Shown: piece after piece, positions 10,914 to 46,769 of the stretch
How the letters are laid out: the number at the start of each line of letters is the position of its first letter
How positions within the stretch are numbered: position 1 is the stretch's first letter
NCBI GenBank assembly: GCA_029582155.1
Contig: CM055901.1
Location: 21,307,597-21,371,596 of the forward strand
DNA from: Panopea generosa
Taxonomy: Eukaryota > Mollusca > Bivalvia > Adapedonta > Hiatellidae
Direction: 5' to 3'
DNA: 64,000 nucleotides
The notes under the pieces: model-generated
The model's database searches: none
Seen by the model: only the letters and a program-made list of their open reading frames with translations
What the model was told of the DNA's origin: nothing
Translations under genes and position numbers: made by a program

Positions 10914-13900
10914 CTGAAATAAAGTATAATGAAGATTGTCATTTCATACACTCCAACACCGACTTACATATATATATATTTGTAATGATAATTGGCAGTA
11001 AATATTTTTACTTCCTCTTGAAATCTGATGACCTGTCCCTGTTAGCTCAGCAGTTCAGCATTTGACTATCAATCAAGGGGTCGTGAGTCCTAATCCTTGT
11101 CCAGTCACAGTCTCCATGATGATTAATATACAACATTGCATCCCATTGTCCATTGTCACCACTGATTCAAGTGGGAAAGTTATCAGTTACTTGCAGTAAT
11201 GGTGTACTTGAGTACTGGTTAACCTTTCAGGATCCCGGAAAGAGTGGCTATGTTAAATTTTCACCTGTTAGCCCTTGATGGCATAAAAATGACACTTAAT
11301 ATTCAAACAAACAAGCCAGGCCTGATTAGCTCAGTCGGTTATATGTCTGACTATCAATCTAGGGGTCGTGAGTTCGAATTCCCCGCCAGGCAACAGTCTC
11401 TGTTATGATTGATATTCGACATTGTGTCTCATTATCATTCATCTCTCACCACTGATTCAAGTGGAAAAGTTATCAGTTACTTGTGGAGACTGGGTGTGCT
11501 CGAGTACTGATTAATCCCAGGAAACAGTGGTTAGTTTTACTGATCGTCTGTTAGCCCTCGATGGCATAAAAATGAGCTAAATATTCAATAAATCAAACAA
11601 AAAACAATTCTTGATGGATTGTAGAATGATTAGCATGTTTTTTTTAATTTGACCAAAATCAGTTACCAATTACAAATAACCTATATGTAATGCCTATTAA
11701 TTAATGTCATATTTATTTAACATTTTTCTATGTGATATTTATTTAGTTCTTGTATTCAAATGGATAACATTGAATGTGCATAGAAATAAATCATGTCAAA
11801 TGTTTGTCATCATAGTCAATGCTTGCAAATACATATACAAGGGTATTGATAGAAGTGATAGAATCTCCCCTAACAAGTGTCTGACTGAGTAGCAGCTACA
11901 TTGTGTTTGTAAAGGGAAAATAAGTGAAAAGGGAAGATAATTCTGAGAATATTCATGATATTAATTTTGTTCTTGCACTCTACAATTCCACACCCTCTAT
12001 CCATGTTCCAAATCTCTTCGGATTCACTACACCGGACAAGCAAATTGAACCAAAAATAAGTAGAAAAGGAGAGATAAGTCTGCCATTATTCAAGATAGGG
12101 TTATGACTTTTTCTCTCTGTATTTTCACATTGCTCTCTATCAATTGTCCAATTTGCATTAGATTCCTTCACATAGTTTTGAAGATATGCTCCAGATAAGT
12201 ACTTACTTTGCAGCTCTGGCCAGTATTATAGGTACATGTAGATTATACCTACTGTTGCAGCTCTGGCCAGTACTATAGGTAGATTATGCTTACTGTTGCA
12301 GCTCTGGGCAGTACTATAGGTAGATTATGCTTACTGTTGCAGCTCTGGCCAGTACTATAGGTAGATTATGCTTACTGTTGCAGCTCTGGCCAGTACTATA
12401 GGTAGATTATGGTTACTGTTGCAGCTCTGGCCAGTACTATAGGTAGATTATGCTTACTGTTGCAGCTCTGGCCAGTACTATAGGTAGATTATGCTTACTG
12501 TTGCAGCTCAGCCAGTATTATAGGTAGATTAAACTTACTGTTGCAGCTCAGGCCAGTATTATAGGTAGATTATACTTACTGTTGCAGCTCTGGCCAGTAT
12601 TATAGGTAGTCCAAGACAGGATACAACAATCCCTGTTGTTAGAAACACACACAACTCCACACAGGCACTACTGGCTGAATCAAAACTGCCAGACAAACGT
12701 CGCTGAGATAATTGTTGGTACAGGAACAAGAACATAAAAAAATAATACAAACATCGGCCACCAGTTGCTGAAATGTAAAAATACATTTTTTTATGCATAT
12801 CAAAACATTGGTGAAAGATTACCAATACATACAGAATATCATGTAAGTGTCTGATATTATCAAATTAATCATGTGAGGCTTAGAAAAAAAAAACGAGCGT
12901 CATCCTTGTTGTTTTCGTGATGAACCTGATGAAGTTGATAATATCAGACACTAACATGGTATTCTCTTTATCATGTCAATATTTCTGGTTCACATTTTTT
13001 ATGAAATTGAAAATCAGCATCAAATTTTTTATACAGCCAGTAGATATTCTATTGAAGGTGATGGCATCAGTTTTATCTGGTCCTGGTCTGGAAGGCTGTT
13101 AAATACAAGAGAAATTAAACACCTTGTTTTACACATATTTATTGAAGTCAGTGAATTGTTTATTATAAATATCCAGGTAATTCATCATTAGGAATATATG
13201 TATTTTTTTAATGGGTTTTAACACCATTTTCAACACATTTCAATTTATATATTATGGCATATCCAGTTTTAGAAGTGAAGGAAGACCTCAGAATGAATCT
13301 AAGTAGAACCACTGTCCTTTTGCAAGTAACTGGTAAACTTTCTCACATAAAGTTTTTGGAGTGAGCGGGACTCAAACATACTGACCTTAGCCGTAAGAGG
13401 AAAGTGTTCTTGAGATGGCGCCTTTGACCACTCAGCCACAGAGGACCGTTATTAGGAATGTAATAAAACAAAAAAAAAATTAACTAACCAACTACGTGAC
13501 ATATACCCTGTGTAACAGCCAATTTCTTCACCCCTGCTAATTCTCTACCCGGGAAAGAAATCAGCCACCTAATTCTTTTACCAGAGGGGAACAGGATAAT
13601 TCGGTAGAAAGAACCAACTACCTGGGGAAACTTTTAGATGAGGGAATGAATTTGACTACTACACTGGTAATGGTTCATTAAGTATAGCCTCTTGAAATGT
13701 GGTAACCTGTCAAGGGGACCACAGACTGAGTACAAGATGACTTCATTATGTAATATCAATTATCAATAAGTATCAATCTGCTTCCTGTACATGCCGGATA
13801 TGAAGTGTGATACTTTACCAGTGTAATTAGGACAATGAGTGGGATATTTTCATTATACTTATTATAACAATACACATACATGTATTTAGTAAGTATTATA

Positions 13901-14510
13901 TGCAAGGAAAAAGAAATTCTTGGTCTTCCTTCTAAAAAATGATGGGGAAGACTCCAATTAAACATATTTAGTTTCTGTCAAGTTTTGGGACCTTCTAAAT
14001 GCTAAACCATTGGTATTTTAGCTTTAAATGATAATTACATGCTATATATTCATTTTAAACTATATTTCATTTTTTTTTAAAACACTGAAAATTCATTTTT
14101 TCCTAAAAGACAGCCTTTAAGGATAAACCAACATTCCAAGAGCCTTTTGCAACAAAGTATTGTACCATTTTTTTAGCTCATAGACTGATTTTCAGTGCCT
14201 AAACTGAAGATTTAAGAGGCGATAAATCATATTCTTATCAAACCTATTTTCTTACGCTAAACCGTAACTCCATAAAACCAAACTTTTTGCTAAGGTGAAC
14301 AGATGGATGGACATGTTGGAACCAGTATACCATTATGCAGGCGGTATACTGATCTGTTTATACAGCATTTAAATTATAGTTATACAAAAACAAACATGCC
14401 AAATAAATAATACTTATATTTAAAACTGTCCTTACTTGAACTGTTCTAGTGCACATCCTAACACCAACAAGGTAATACCCACAGCTGCAGCAAATGCCAG
14501 TCCTATCAAC
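10800..14510 (-). CDS. LEPROT: LEPROT/LEPROTL1/VPS55-family membrane protein (spliced, 3 firm exons)
   Basis: Small four-helix protein of endosome and Golgi membranes. In mammals LEPROT and LEPROTL1 lower surface levels of leptin and growth hormone receptors; yeast Vps55 works with Vps68 in late endosome to vacuole transport. Exons on the minus strand: 14510-14436, 12767-12580, 10913-10800, all GT-AG. Recognisable segments are [61 protein letters not shown] and the end [17 protein letters not shown] through DYSMW-stop. TM1 is in the first firm exon, TM2 and TM3 in the middle exon, TM4 in the last. Total length with a short first exon would be about 127-130 aa (human 131). Exon 12580-12767 carries one extra base. 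The first exon is uncertain. Family assignment is strong; LEPROT versus LEPROTL1 cannot be told. Confidence 0.9.
11031..11305 (+). mobile_element. tRNA-derived SINE, family A
   Basis: Head 'tgttagctcagcagttcagc' (A box) and a degraded B box, then the family body with 'accactgattcaagtggg' and end 'ttagcccttgatggcataaa'. It sits directly upstream of a second, better preserved copy, in the same orientation. Confidence 0.75.
11320..11595 (+). mobile_element. tRNA-derived SINE, family A, best copy
   Basis: Head reads 'gcctgattagctcagtcggt' with A box, then 'ggggtcgtgagttcgaattc' with B box, then body 'accactgattcaagtgg' and end 'ttagccctcgatggcataaa'. The acceptor arms partly pair (GCCTG/CAGGC) but the T stem does not, so this is a SINE head and not a working tRNA gene. 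It lies in the last intron of the LEPROT-like gene. Confidence 0.8.
11600..12205. other. LEPROT-like intron, no further feature recognised
   Basis: Intronic for the minus-strand gene. Short ORFs on both strands here show no family resemblance. Confidence 0.5.
12208..12610 (-). repeat. 41-bp tandem array made of the LEPROT-like exon 3 end and its 5' splice site
   Basis: Ten copies in all. The last (12582-12610) is the true exon end, coding [10 protein letters not shown] then GTAAGT. The nine others run into the intron. On the minus strand most intronic units repeat the exon-end sequence and 'gcaacAGTAAG', so most carry a copy of the donor (two have altered bases there). Unit starts are near 12208, 12254, 12295, 12336, 12377, 12419, 12460, 12501, 12541 and 12582. 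Reading past the true donor hits a stop within a few codons. Confidence 0.92.
12580..12767 (-). CDS. LEPROT: LEPROT-like exon with TM2 and TM3, apparent +1 frameshift
   Basis: Acceptor aacatttcag (read on the minus strand). The first frame gives [20 protein letters not shown]. After one extra base near 12703-12706 the next frame gives [38 protein letters not shown] and RAAT, followed by a perfect GTAAGT donor. The exon is 188 nt and 187 would keep the phase to the last exon. Both halves match the family, so the break is a single-base event. The last 30 nt of the exon seed the adjacent 41-bp array. Confidence 0.9.
13208..13448 (-). mobile_element. tRNA-derived SINE, family B
   Basis: On the minus strand the head is 'ggtcctctgtggctgagtgg', with the block 'ggcgccatctcaagaacac' and the body 'actcgctccaaaaactt', 'gtaactgg...aaaacaggat' and an end near 'aaaatggtgttaaaaccc'. 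It shares these blocks in order with 40868-41106 and 56236-56455. It lies in a LEPROT-like intron. Confidence 0.75.
13449..14435. other. LEPROT-like intron, no further feature recognised
   Basis: AT-rich intron sequence between a SINE and the TM1 exon. No conserved ORF is seen. Confidence 0.5.
14436..14510 (-). CDS. LEPROT: LEPROT-like exon with TM1
   Basis: Acceptor ttcttctaaag, then one base plus [24 protein letters not shown] and two bases of an Asn codon, donor GTAAG. This matches the family TM1 and the GCALE motif. The hydrophobic run is about 20 residues. Confidence 0.88.
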
Positions 14511-14714
14511 CTTTAGAAGAAATAAACAGTAGCATGTCAAGTCATCAAATTAACAACAAAACCAATGAATTATAATGGTTTTAAACTCATTATAATTAAG
14601 ACCCTTTGTATCAGTTTTTTGCTCCTGTTTTTACATTTATAACATTTTGTCACAAATCTAACAAAAGTTAACAGAACTTTATTTCCCCAATAGTTTCAAT
14701 AAAATGTGAAATAA

Positions 14715-14935
14715 TGTTTTTTTGCAATCGGGGGCTAACAGATGATCAATGAATAGAACTTTATTTCCTAATAGTTCCAATAAAATGTGAAATTATGTTT
14801 TTACGTCATCGAGGGTAACAGACGAGGGCTAACAGACGATAACTTAACCTCACTACCGGTACTCTTCAAACTCACAATCCCTGGATAGATAGTCAGACAT
14901 GCTACCGACTTACCTAACTGGGACCAACTTGACAC
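14715..14935 (-). mobile_element. Rearranged SINE family A fragment
   Basis: Contains 'atcgagggtaacagacgagg', a short internal duplication of that block, and the antisense head 'actcacaatccctggatag' with the middle of the element missing. Likely a deleted, partly duplicated copy. Confidence 0.5.
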
Positions 14936-15127
14936 AAATACAAAGTATAATTATGACATGATCCGGTATAATTGTAAATAATACATGTTTTGAATATCAA
15001 TCAAATACAGACAAATAAAAACTAGTAATTTTTATTTAATGTATTGACAATAAGCCTTTATATTTGGGCAGTTATTTGCAAGTTGGAACGGGAGTGCTAG
15101 ATTCAGGCAGCCTCCATAAATCTTTAA

Positions 15128-15395
15128 AATTGATTGAATATTTAGTGTCATTTTTATGCCATCAAGGGCTTACGTAACAGACTATCAGTTAACCTAACCT
15201 ATTGTTTCCTGGGATCCTAAAAGGTTAACCAGTATTCTAGCACACCCTATCTCCGCAAGTACTGATAACTTTCCCACTTGAATCAGTGGTGAGAGACAAA
15301 TGATAATGAGACACAATGTCATATATCAATTATCACTGAGACTGTTGCCAGGCAGAGATTCGAACTCACAACCCCTGGATTGATAGTCAGATGTG
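15128..15395 (-). mobile_element. tRNA-derived SINE, family A, head truncated
   Basis: Antisense body 'atgccatcaagggcttacg', 'gggatcctaaaaggttaacc', 'cacttgaatcagtggtgaga' and B-box region 'gattcgaactcacaacccc'. The A-box end is missing. Confidence 0.75.
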
Positions 15396-16415
15396 AAAAA
15401 ACCTTTTAAAGTTATTTCATTGACACCAGTATTTATCAACATAACAAAATTATCAAAAATTATAGATTACAACAAAATTTTACTACTTTATCAAAAATAT
15501 GATATCTAATGTTTGCCATGATTTTCAATGCAAGGCTTTTAATGTAATCTAAAATACTCACTCTGCAAGTGGACAGCACATGAAATGGAAGAAAACAATA
15601 GAAATAAATTCACAGTGTAAACAACAGTAATATATCATTTTAGTTACCCAACAAAAATTAATGATTTCACAGTAATTTATTATGGAAAGTTCAAAAATAT
15701 GAACTCCCAACTATCCCAAGGGAGGACTGTGTAAGGCAATGTACTTGAAAGTGTACACAAATACACATAAATCTGTACATACATGTAAATACAATACCTT
15801 TTTTGAGGGCATCGCGTCAAGCTTGTGATCAAACCCCGAAACCTTTCATGCATCATTTACTTCTTACATTTACATTTTTCATTGCATTGTAAGATTTAGT
15901 GTCCCATAAGCCTCAAGTGTCCCATTTTTTATAATTTCAATATAGTGGTGGTCTAGTCTGTGTCTGAAGGTGACCAATGAACTGGATGCGATAACATCCT
16001 GGGCATGTCATTTCAACTGAAAATGTTTCTCTCAATGTTTGTCCTTTATGAATAGTTGGCTTGAGCTTCATTTCGTGTCCATGTGTACAACTAATGTCAG
16101 AGAGTATCAAAACTTCATCACAATCTATATTGTATTAGTTGATCATCAGTAGGTTTCAATAAGATCACCCCTTGACCTCCGTAGCTTTGGTTTCAGTGTA
16201 AGTAACATTTATGTCTATATATGTCTTTGATATTATTCCAATCAAGGGTTTTTATGAACGATAATCACATTAACAGGTCAAAGAAAGAATTGGGATGACT
16301 TGTCTTATGATGAGAAAAGTTGTCTTAAGTATGGGACTTAAAATGTGTGACGAGTTTTCATGGGACGAGTTATCTTTGGGATGTCTGGTCCAGAATTCCC
16401 ACAAGGTATATCCCT
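15396..16415. other. Probable LEPROT-like intron 1 or upstream, no feature recognised
   Basis: If the MAGIR exon is right this is intron. No protein or repeat match can be made by eye. Confidence 0.4.
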
Positions 16416-16418
16416 TGT

Positions 16419-17541
16419 ATACCTAATACCACGAGAATGTCGGATGAAGCATACCACTGCCTTGCCGTACCAGGATGAAGTGTACCAGTTTCTAAGACGA
16501 AGCGTACCACATATAGATTATATAGGGAAAACTAAGTAATATTAATGTATTGTTTGTAGTATTTATATTCCATGGGTGTATATATATTTTTTTTTTTCTG
16601 TTAAACTGTTCAAATGAAAAGTACGTTATTTTTTTTATCTCTAGACATCAATAAATTTCATATGTAAATAATATTTATGCATTTAACCAATAAATAATAT
16701 TTATGAATTATAATACGTCTCTGATTTAACTACAGGTTTTTTTTATTTATTCCAGTGTTACAGTATATCTTTTATATTGTATTATTTGGTAAAATAATAT
16801 ACTAATTAAAGTATTTCAATTGCATTTATTACAATTTTATTATAATAAAAAAGTTCATACGTTTAAGTACTTGTTTGTATATCCATGTACGTCCTTAGTG
16901 TATCTGAACAGAGATATGTGTCATTATGTCTCTGATCTGAATTAAATCACTATGAATTCCTGTATATCCATGTATTAATATAATCTTATATCATACAATA
17001 TTTATTTATTTAATTTAATATTAATAAACATGTGTAATTATAAGTTTGTACTGTTTGAGGATCTTAATTGGGTTCCGATTAAAGGAGTTGTTTTACAATT
17101 TATTGGGATTTTTTCATTTAATTAACCAGATAATACCCATTACTACTTTCTTTTTGTCAGTTTGCTTTAATATAGGACTGATTTGAGCAAATGATACTTG
17201 TTATTCACACCTAGTTGACAACGTATTATCTAGCGTCCCACCAGGTATTTACTACTATATAATCTGTATGTAGTACACTTCGTCCTGAAATGGTACTTCA
17301 AGGCAGTGGTACGCTTCTTCCTGCAACCATACCACGATATACCTATTACCGCGAATGCCTGTATAATAATAATCTGGGAAGACATACGCAAAGCTCCAAC
17401 TTCTGTTAGCGTTGGCATTTGTTTGCATTTCTTATAGGCAACTGTTTTTTACTCAGCATACTTAAGTAACCTTATTACTGTTTAGTAGTAATGCCATTCT
17501 TTATACGGTTGAACATTTTTTAGACTCGCGGTATTAGGTAT
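16419..17541. mobile_element. Inverted-repeat element, about 1.1 kb, non-autonomous
   Basis: Ends are 'atacctaataccacgag' (16419-16435) and its reverse complement with one mismatch (17525-17541). Sub-terminal blocks around 'gaagcataccactgccttg' near 16446 reappear inverted near 17305 ('caaggcagtggtacgcttc'). The interior is very AT-rich with no ORF. Target duplication is not clear. Fits a MITE-like DNA transposon. Confidence 0.6.
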
Positions 17542-17839
17542 GACCAATTTAGATGAACAGAGACACAGACATGTCTCTGATTAGGATGAACACTAAAATT
17601 TATTATAAATAATCATGTGATTTTTTGTGACGAGGCATCATCCGACCATGGGGGTGAATAAATTGAGGTTGAGAATTGAAAACCTTATATTTTTTTCAAA
17701 TTAATTCTTTGTCACATATGTTTTTAAATATCTACGTAGGTTTACACTAATATTTGTATAATTTTGAAATCATAAGGTCAGAAGTAACATGTAACTTGTA
17801 CATAAATCTGAAGGAAATAAATAAATTTTGACAGTTTAC

Positions 17840-17855
17840 CTCTAATTCCTGCCAT
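17840..17855 (-). CDS. LEPROT: Possible first coding exon of the LEPROT-like gene (MAGIR)
   Basis: ATG GCA GGA ATT AGA G followed by GTAAAC on the minus strand, with A at -3. The family N terminus is MAGVKA-like, so MAGIR is suggestive. It ends in phase 1. The best acceptor of the next exon (start 14510) needs phase 2 and would give a stop. A downstream acceptor (start 14502, after gatag) keeps frame as [14 protein letters not shown] but drops three residues compared with human. It may be coincidence. Confidence 0.35.
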
Positions 17856-18139
17856 TATTTTGATTATTACGTCATTGAATTTGTGGTTCCCGGTGCTGCA
17901 TATAGTCGTTTAGATCATTATCAAAGAACATATTCATCGGCCACATACTAACCGAATAATATTATTGGAGTACATCAGTGTCAAATGATACGTTACAAGA
18001 TTTAAGATACAAGAAACTTTATTTTGTGTCGGATGAACAAATAAAAAACACTAGCTGTAAAGCTATTTGCCGCATGATTTTTCATAAAATATCAAAAGGC
18101 AAAAGGCATATTTACTGGCATGATTATGCCTGATCTGCA

Positions 18140-18640
18140 ACAGTTGATCACAACATTTTATATCGTAAGGCGTGGTTTCAATCGTACTTGTCAGGTAGAA
18201 CACAAGGTGTTTATATTAACAATACCATGTCCGACTTCGAAAATAGTGTATTTGGAGTTCCTCAAGGAAGTATTTTGGAGCCATTACTGTTTTTATGCTA
18301 TGTAAATGATATTAGTATAAGTAAAAAATGTAAAATTATTTTCTATGCCGATGATAGTGCTATTCTTTTCTCACATAAAGATCCTGATGTAATAAGTGAA
18401 GTTTTAGGCAATGAACTAGAAAATTGTAATAAAAGACAGCATGTTTATTATTTGGGTCAAAACGCAGGCTTGCTAAAGTGAAACCATTTTTAGTGCTTAG
18501 TAATGGTCACACCATACAAACACAAACATCAGTCAAATATCTTGGTGCAATGTTAGATAAAGATTTGTCTGCTACATCCACAAAATTGTTACGCTTACAA
18601 CACCACATGGCCGCTGGTCTCTGAACCATTTCTAAACAGT
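18140..18640 (+). pseudogene. Non-LTR retrotransposon reverse transcriptase fragment
   Basis: In one frame: VDHNILY, then WFQSYLSGRTQGVYINN, FGVPQGSILEPLLFLCYVND and FYADDSAILFSHKDPDV. YADD is the RT catalytic motif (18344-18355) and GVPQGS the preceding RT motif. After a stop around 18481 a shifted frame continues with 'SVKYLGAMLDKDLS', the usual post-RT block. About 14 residues appear deleted between NILY and the WFQSY block. A dead LINE relic between the two host genes. Confidence 0.85.
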
Positions 18641-18866
18641 CATGATATTTCAGACTAGGCATATGGGCTCCAATTTTGGGAAACAAATTTTACCTGAGGT
18701 CTTACTAAGGTATTATAAGCCAGGCACTTGGTAGCCTAAGGAGCAACAGATAAGTTCCTCCTAAGGAATCCCATGGTTCTATTTGGCTTTAGAGTTATTG
18801 GTCGGGTGTGAGTGACCAAGGGTAGCGAGTTATTAAATGTGAGACAGATGCCACACTCTCAAGTAC

Positions 18867-19091
18867 TTGGTTATGGAGAGTGTATACAATAAAACGAGAT
18901 TTCGGGTATGTAACAATACGTGTGATAATTGTGATTATTGTTACCATGTATCTTGCGTGACTATGTCATCTGGTGATAAACACTACATACTAGTAAATAA
19001 ATATGATTGTGTGTTAACTCCCCGGCATCGTCGAATACCCCAAGGTGACAATACCGATACTCTCCATCCTTCACCGGGTGATGGACGATGA
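18867..19091 (+). pseudogene. PHD-like zinc finger fragment, probably LINE ORF1
   Basis: The ORF has C-N-N-T-C-D-N-C-D-Y-C-Y-H-V-S-C followed by 'VTMS', matching the cysteine/histidine pattern of PHD-type fingers that occur in ORF1 proteins of invertebrate LINEs. The rest is not recognisable. It lies just after the RT fragment in the same strand but in the wrong order for one element. Confidence 0.5.
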
Positions 19092-19524
19092 CTTCCCGGT
19101 TAATTCGATATTTGCCAACAATACTCCAGTTACACAGTCACTGAATCATGAATCATTTTAGTGGCCTTATTGTTAGCTAGAGGAGAGTCAACCGACGTCT
19201 TAACTATTCCCCACACGAGACCAACCTGCAACTTCATCCGTGAACCAGACTGACTGTCTGGTACAACTACCTGTACCAGTTCGGATAGATTTCCGCGATA
19301 GCTTGTCTTTTCAATTTGGACGAAACAATACTAAACATTCTTTAAGAACCATAGTTATTAATGTCCAGACCATCTAGAATAAAGTCGGCGAAGCTCAGGT
19401 TCTCGTACTCACGGTAGATAATACTAATCCTGATATATTGCAAGATTATCCACCACAATGCTGAGCTGGCACAAGGGCGTATTCAAATCACATATTCAAG
19501 TCTTTATATTAACTTGGAATTACG

Positions 19525-19650
19525 ATGGTTTTCTTTGCGCCCAATGTACATCCCCACTTACGAAAATTCCTGGATCCGCCCACAGATGCTCACAACATCA
19601 CGGTTACTGGCCGAGGATCAGAGGATTTCAAAATTGCTTCAGTCAACTTA
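19525..19650 (+). pseudogene. LINE ORF2 endonuclease N-terminal fragment
   Basis: Reads 'HNITVTGRGSEDFKIASVN'. The 'FKIASVN' block resembles the start of LINE AP-endonucleases (KIASLNINSL type). Similarity stops at 19650. It could be the other end of the element that gave the zinc finger at 18867. Confidence 0.4.
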
Positions 19651-19796
19651 TTCCTACTAGATTTATGTATGTATACATGCACATGCAGCTTCCTTACAGG
19701 TTGCTATGGTTTATCAAATTGTATATGTTCTGTCATTTTGTATAAATGTATATGTTATGCTAGATTCTATACCATTTGGAGAAAACAAGGGCTTGT

Positions 19797-20245
19797 ATAG
19801 AAAGATAGGAAACTTGCATCTCCTGGCTAAATGTTGATGAAATAGCACTGGTTCATAATTCACAGGCAACTGGTTTTTTGTATATAAACTGTAAGGTATA
19901 TTTAATATATGATTTTTAAACACGTTTCGATCGCGCAAAATATTCTTGAATTAAAGAAATTGAGGTTAGAAGAAAAATTTATTGCAATTTGTCGTTATTT
20001 TAGCTGCATTGTACAAATTTTGTAATCACAAGTACTTCAACGGTTTTAAACACAAATTTATGGGAATGGTATTGTTTTGATGACATTTCGTTCTGCAATG
20101 TAAGAACTTTTATTTGTGTTCAGAGATGAATAGGAAGTTAAGTTAATTGAAAACGAGATATTGCGAGATTTTGTGTGAATACGCGAGCTTTCATAAAATC
20201 TCATTCAGTTGCCGTTCCTTCTCTATTTATAATTCCTTGATTCAT
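19797..20245 (+). repeat. Dispersed repeat, copy 2 (about 450 bp)
   Basis: Colinear with 7255-7720: 'aggaaacttgcatctcctgg', 'taaatgttgatgaaa', 'attcacaggcaactgg', 'cttgaattaaa', 'gagatattgcgagattttgt' and 'gttgccgttccttctctat'. Diverged, same orientation as copy 1. Confidence 0.65.
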
Positions 20246-20249
20246 TGGA

Positions 20250-20710
20250 GGAAATAAAATATCTTTTATCTTTTCTAATTAACGTCCATATTGAAATTGA
20301 AAAGTAATATTGTGTATAATTTCTGTGTTGTGAAATATGAAATACATGTATATGTATTTCGGTAAAGACAATTAAATAAAACAATTATTACAATAACATG
20401 CACGCCGGAAAATATGCTGAAAGAACAATATTCCTATATGAAATGGGGAACAAAATATACAAATCAAGTGGCATAAAAAAATTATTATTATATTCTTTTC
20501 CTTTTTATTTGTATTTAATATTCACGAATCAGTTTATTAATTCATCTCACTTTCCAATTCCATACATATTTTTTTTTTGTTTTATAAAAAATATATATTT
20601 ATTTCACGTTCGCACGTGAAGTCGATCGACCATATATTCACCGGTGCGGACAGGAACAAGTTTCGATTTTCAAACCTCCACGTAAATTTTATATACTTGA
20701 TAAAATAAAC
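20250..20710 (+). promoter_or_regulatory. VCP: VCP upstream region / 5' UTR
   Basis: Sequence between the dispersed repeat and the VCP ATG. It should hold the promoter and 5' UTR. A transcription start cannot be placed by eye. The palindromic ACGTG pair at 20603-20620 is the only notable motif. Confidence 0.4.
20603..20620. promoter_or_regulatory. Palindromic ACGTG pair upstream of the VCP start
   Basis: A 7-bp inverted repeat TTCACGT / ACGTGAA separated by TCGC, about 95 bp before the VCP ATG. It contains an E-box CACGTG at 20613-20618. ACGTG cores are known targets of bHLH-ZIP and unfolded-protein-response bZIP factors. That VCP is controlled through this site is inference. No clear TATA box or start site can be placed. 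Confidence 0.3.
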
Positions 20711-46578
<25,868 letters not shown>

Positions 46579-46763
46579 ACTGTATTATTCCATTGAGAGT
46601 GTGGATATATTATCAGCTATTTATAAAAACAAAATGACTTTGATGAAACATAATATTTGATTATAATGTATGATAAAACATTGGTAAATTAATATGAACA
46701 AAGAAAAAACTATCACGTGGAAGTTTATGAAAGTGAAACATGTTCTTGTGACTTGCCTAGATA

Positions 46764-46769
46764 AATAAA
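46764..46769 (+). terminator. VCP: Probable VCP polyadenylation signal
   Basis: AATAAA about 185 bp past the VCP stop codon, followed within 30 bp by a GT-rich stretch (tgtgattgttgattg) that suits a downstream element. Longer 3' UTRs using later signals are possible. Confidence 0.5.

Noticed and set aside
11320-11393. Possible tRNA gene
   Set aside because: A and B boxes are present but the T stem and part of the acceptor stem do not pair, and it is attached to a SINE body seen in other copies.
12703-12721. A 19-nt GT...AG stretch in the LEPROT-like exon that could act as a micro-intron
   Set aside because: Too short to splice and it would remove the conserved PTII segment. A one-base indel is simpler.
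15797-15811. MPSKK + GTATTG as an alternative first exon of the LEPROT-like gene
   Set aside because: It does not resemble the family N terminus and is in the wrong phase for either acceptor of the TM1 exon.
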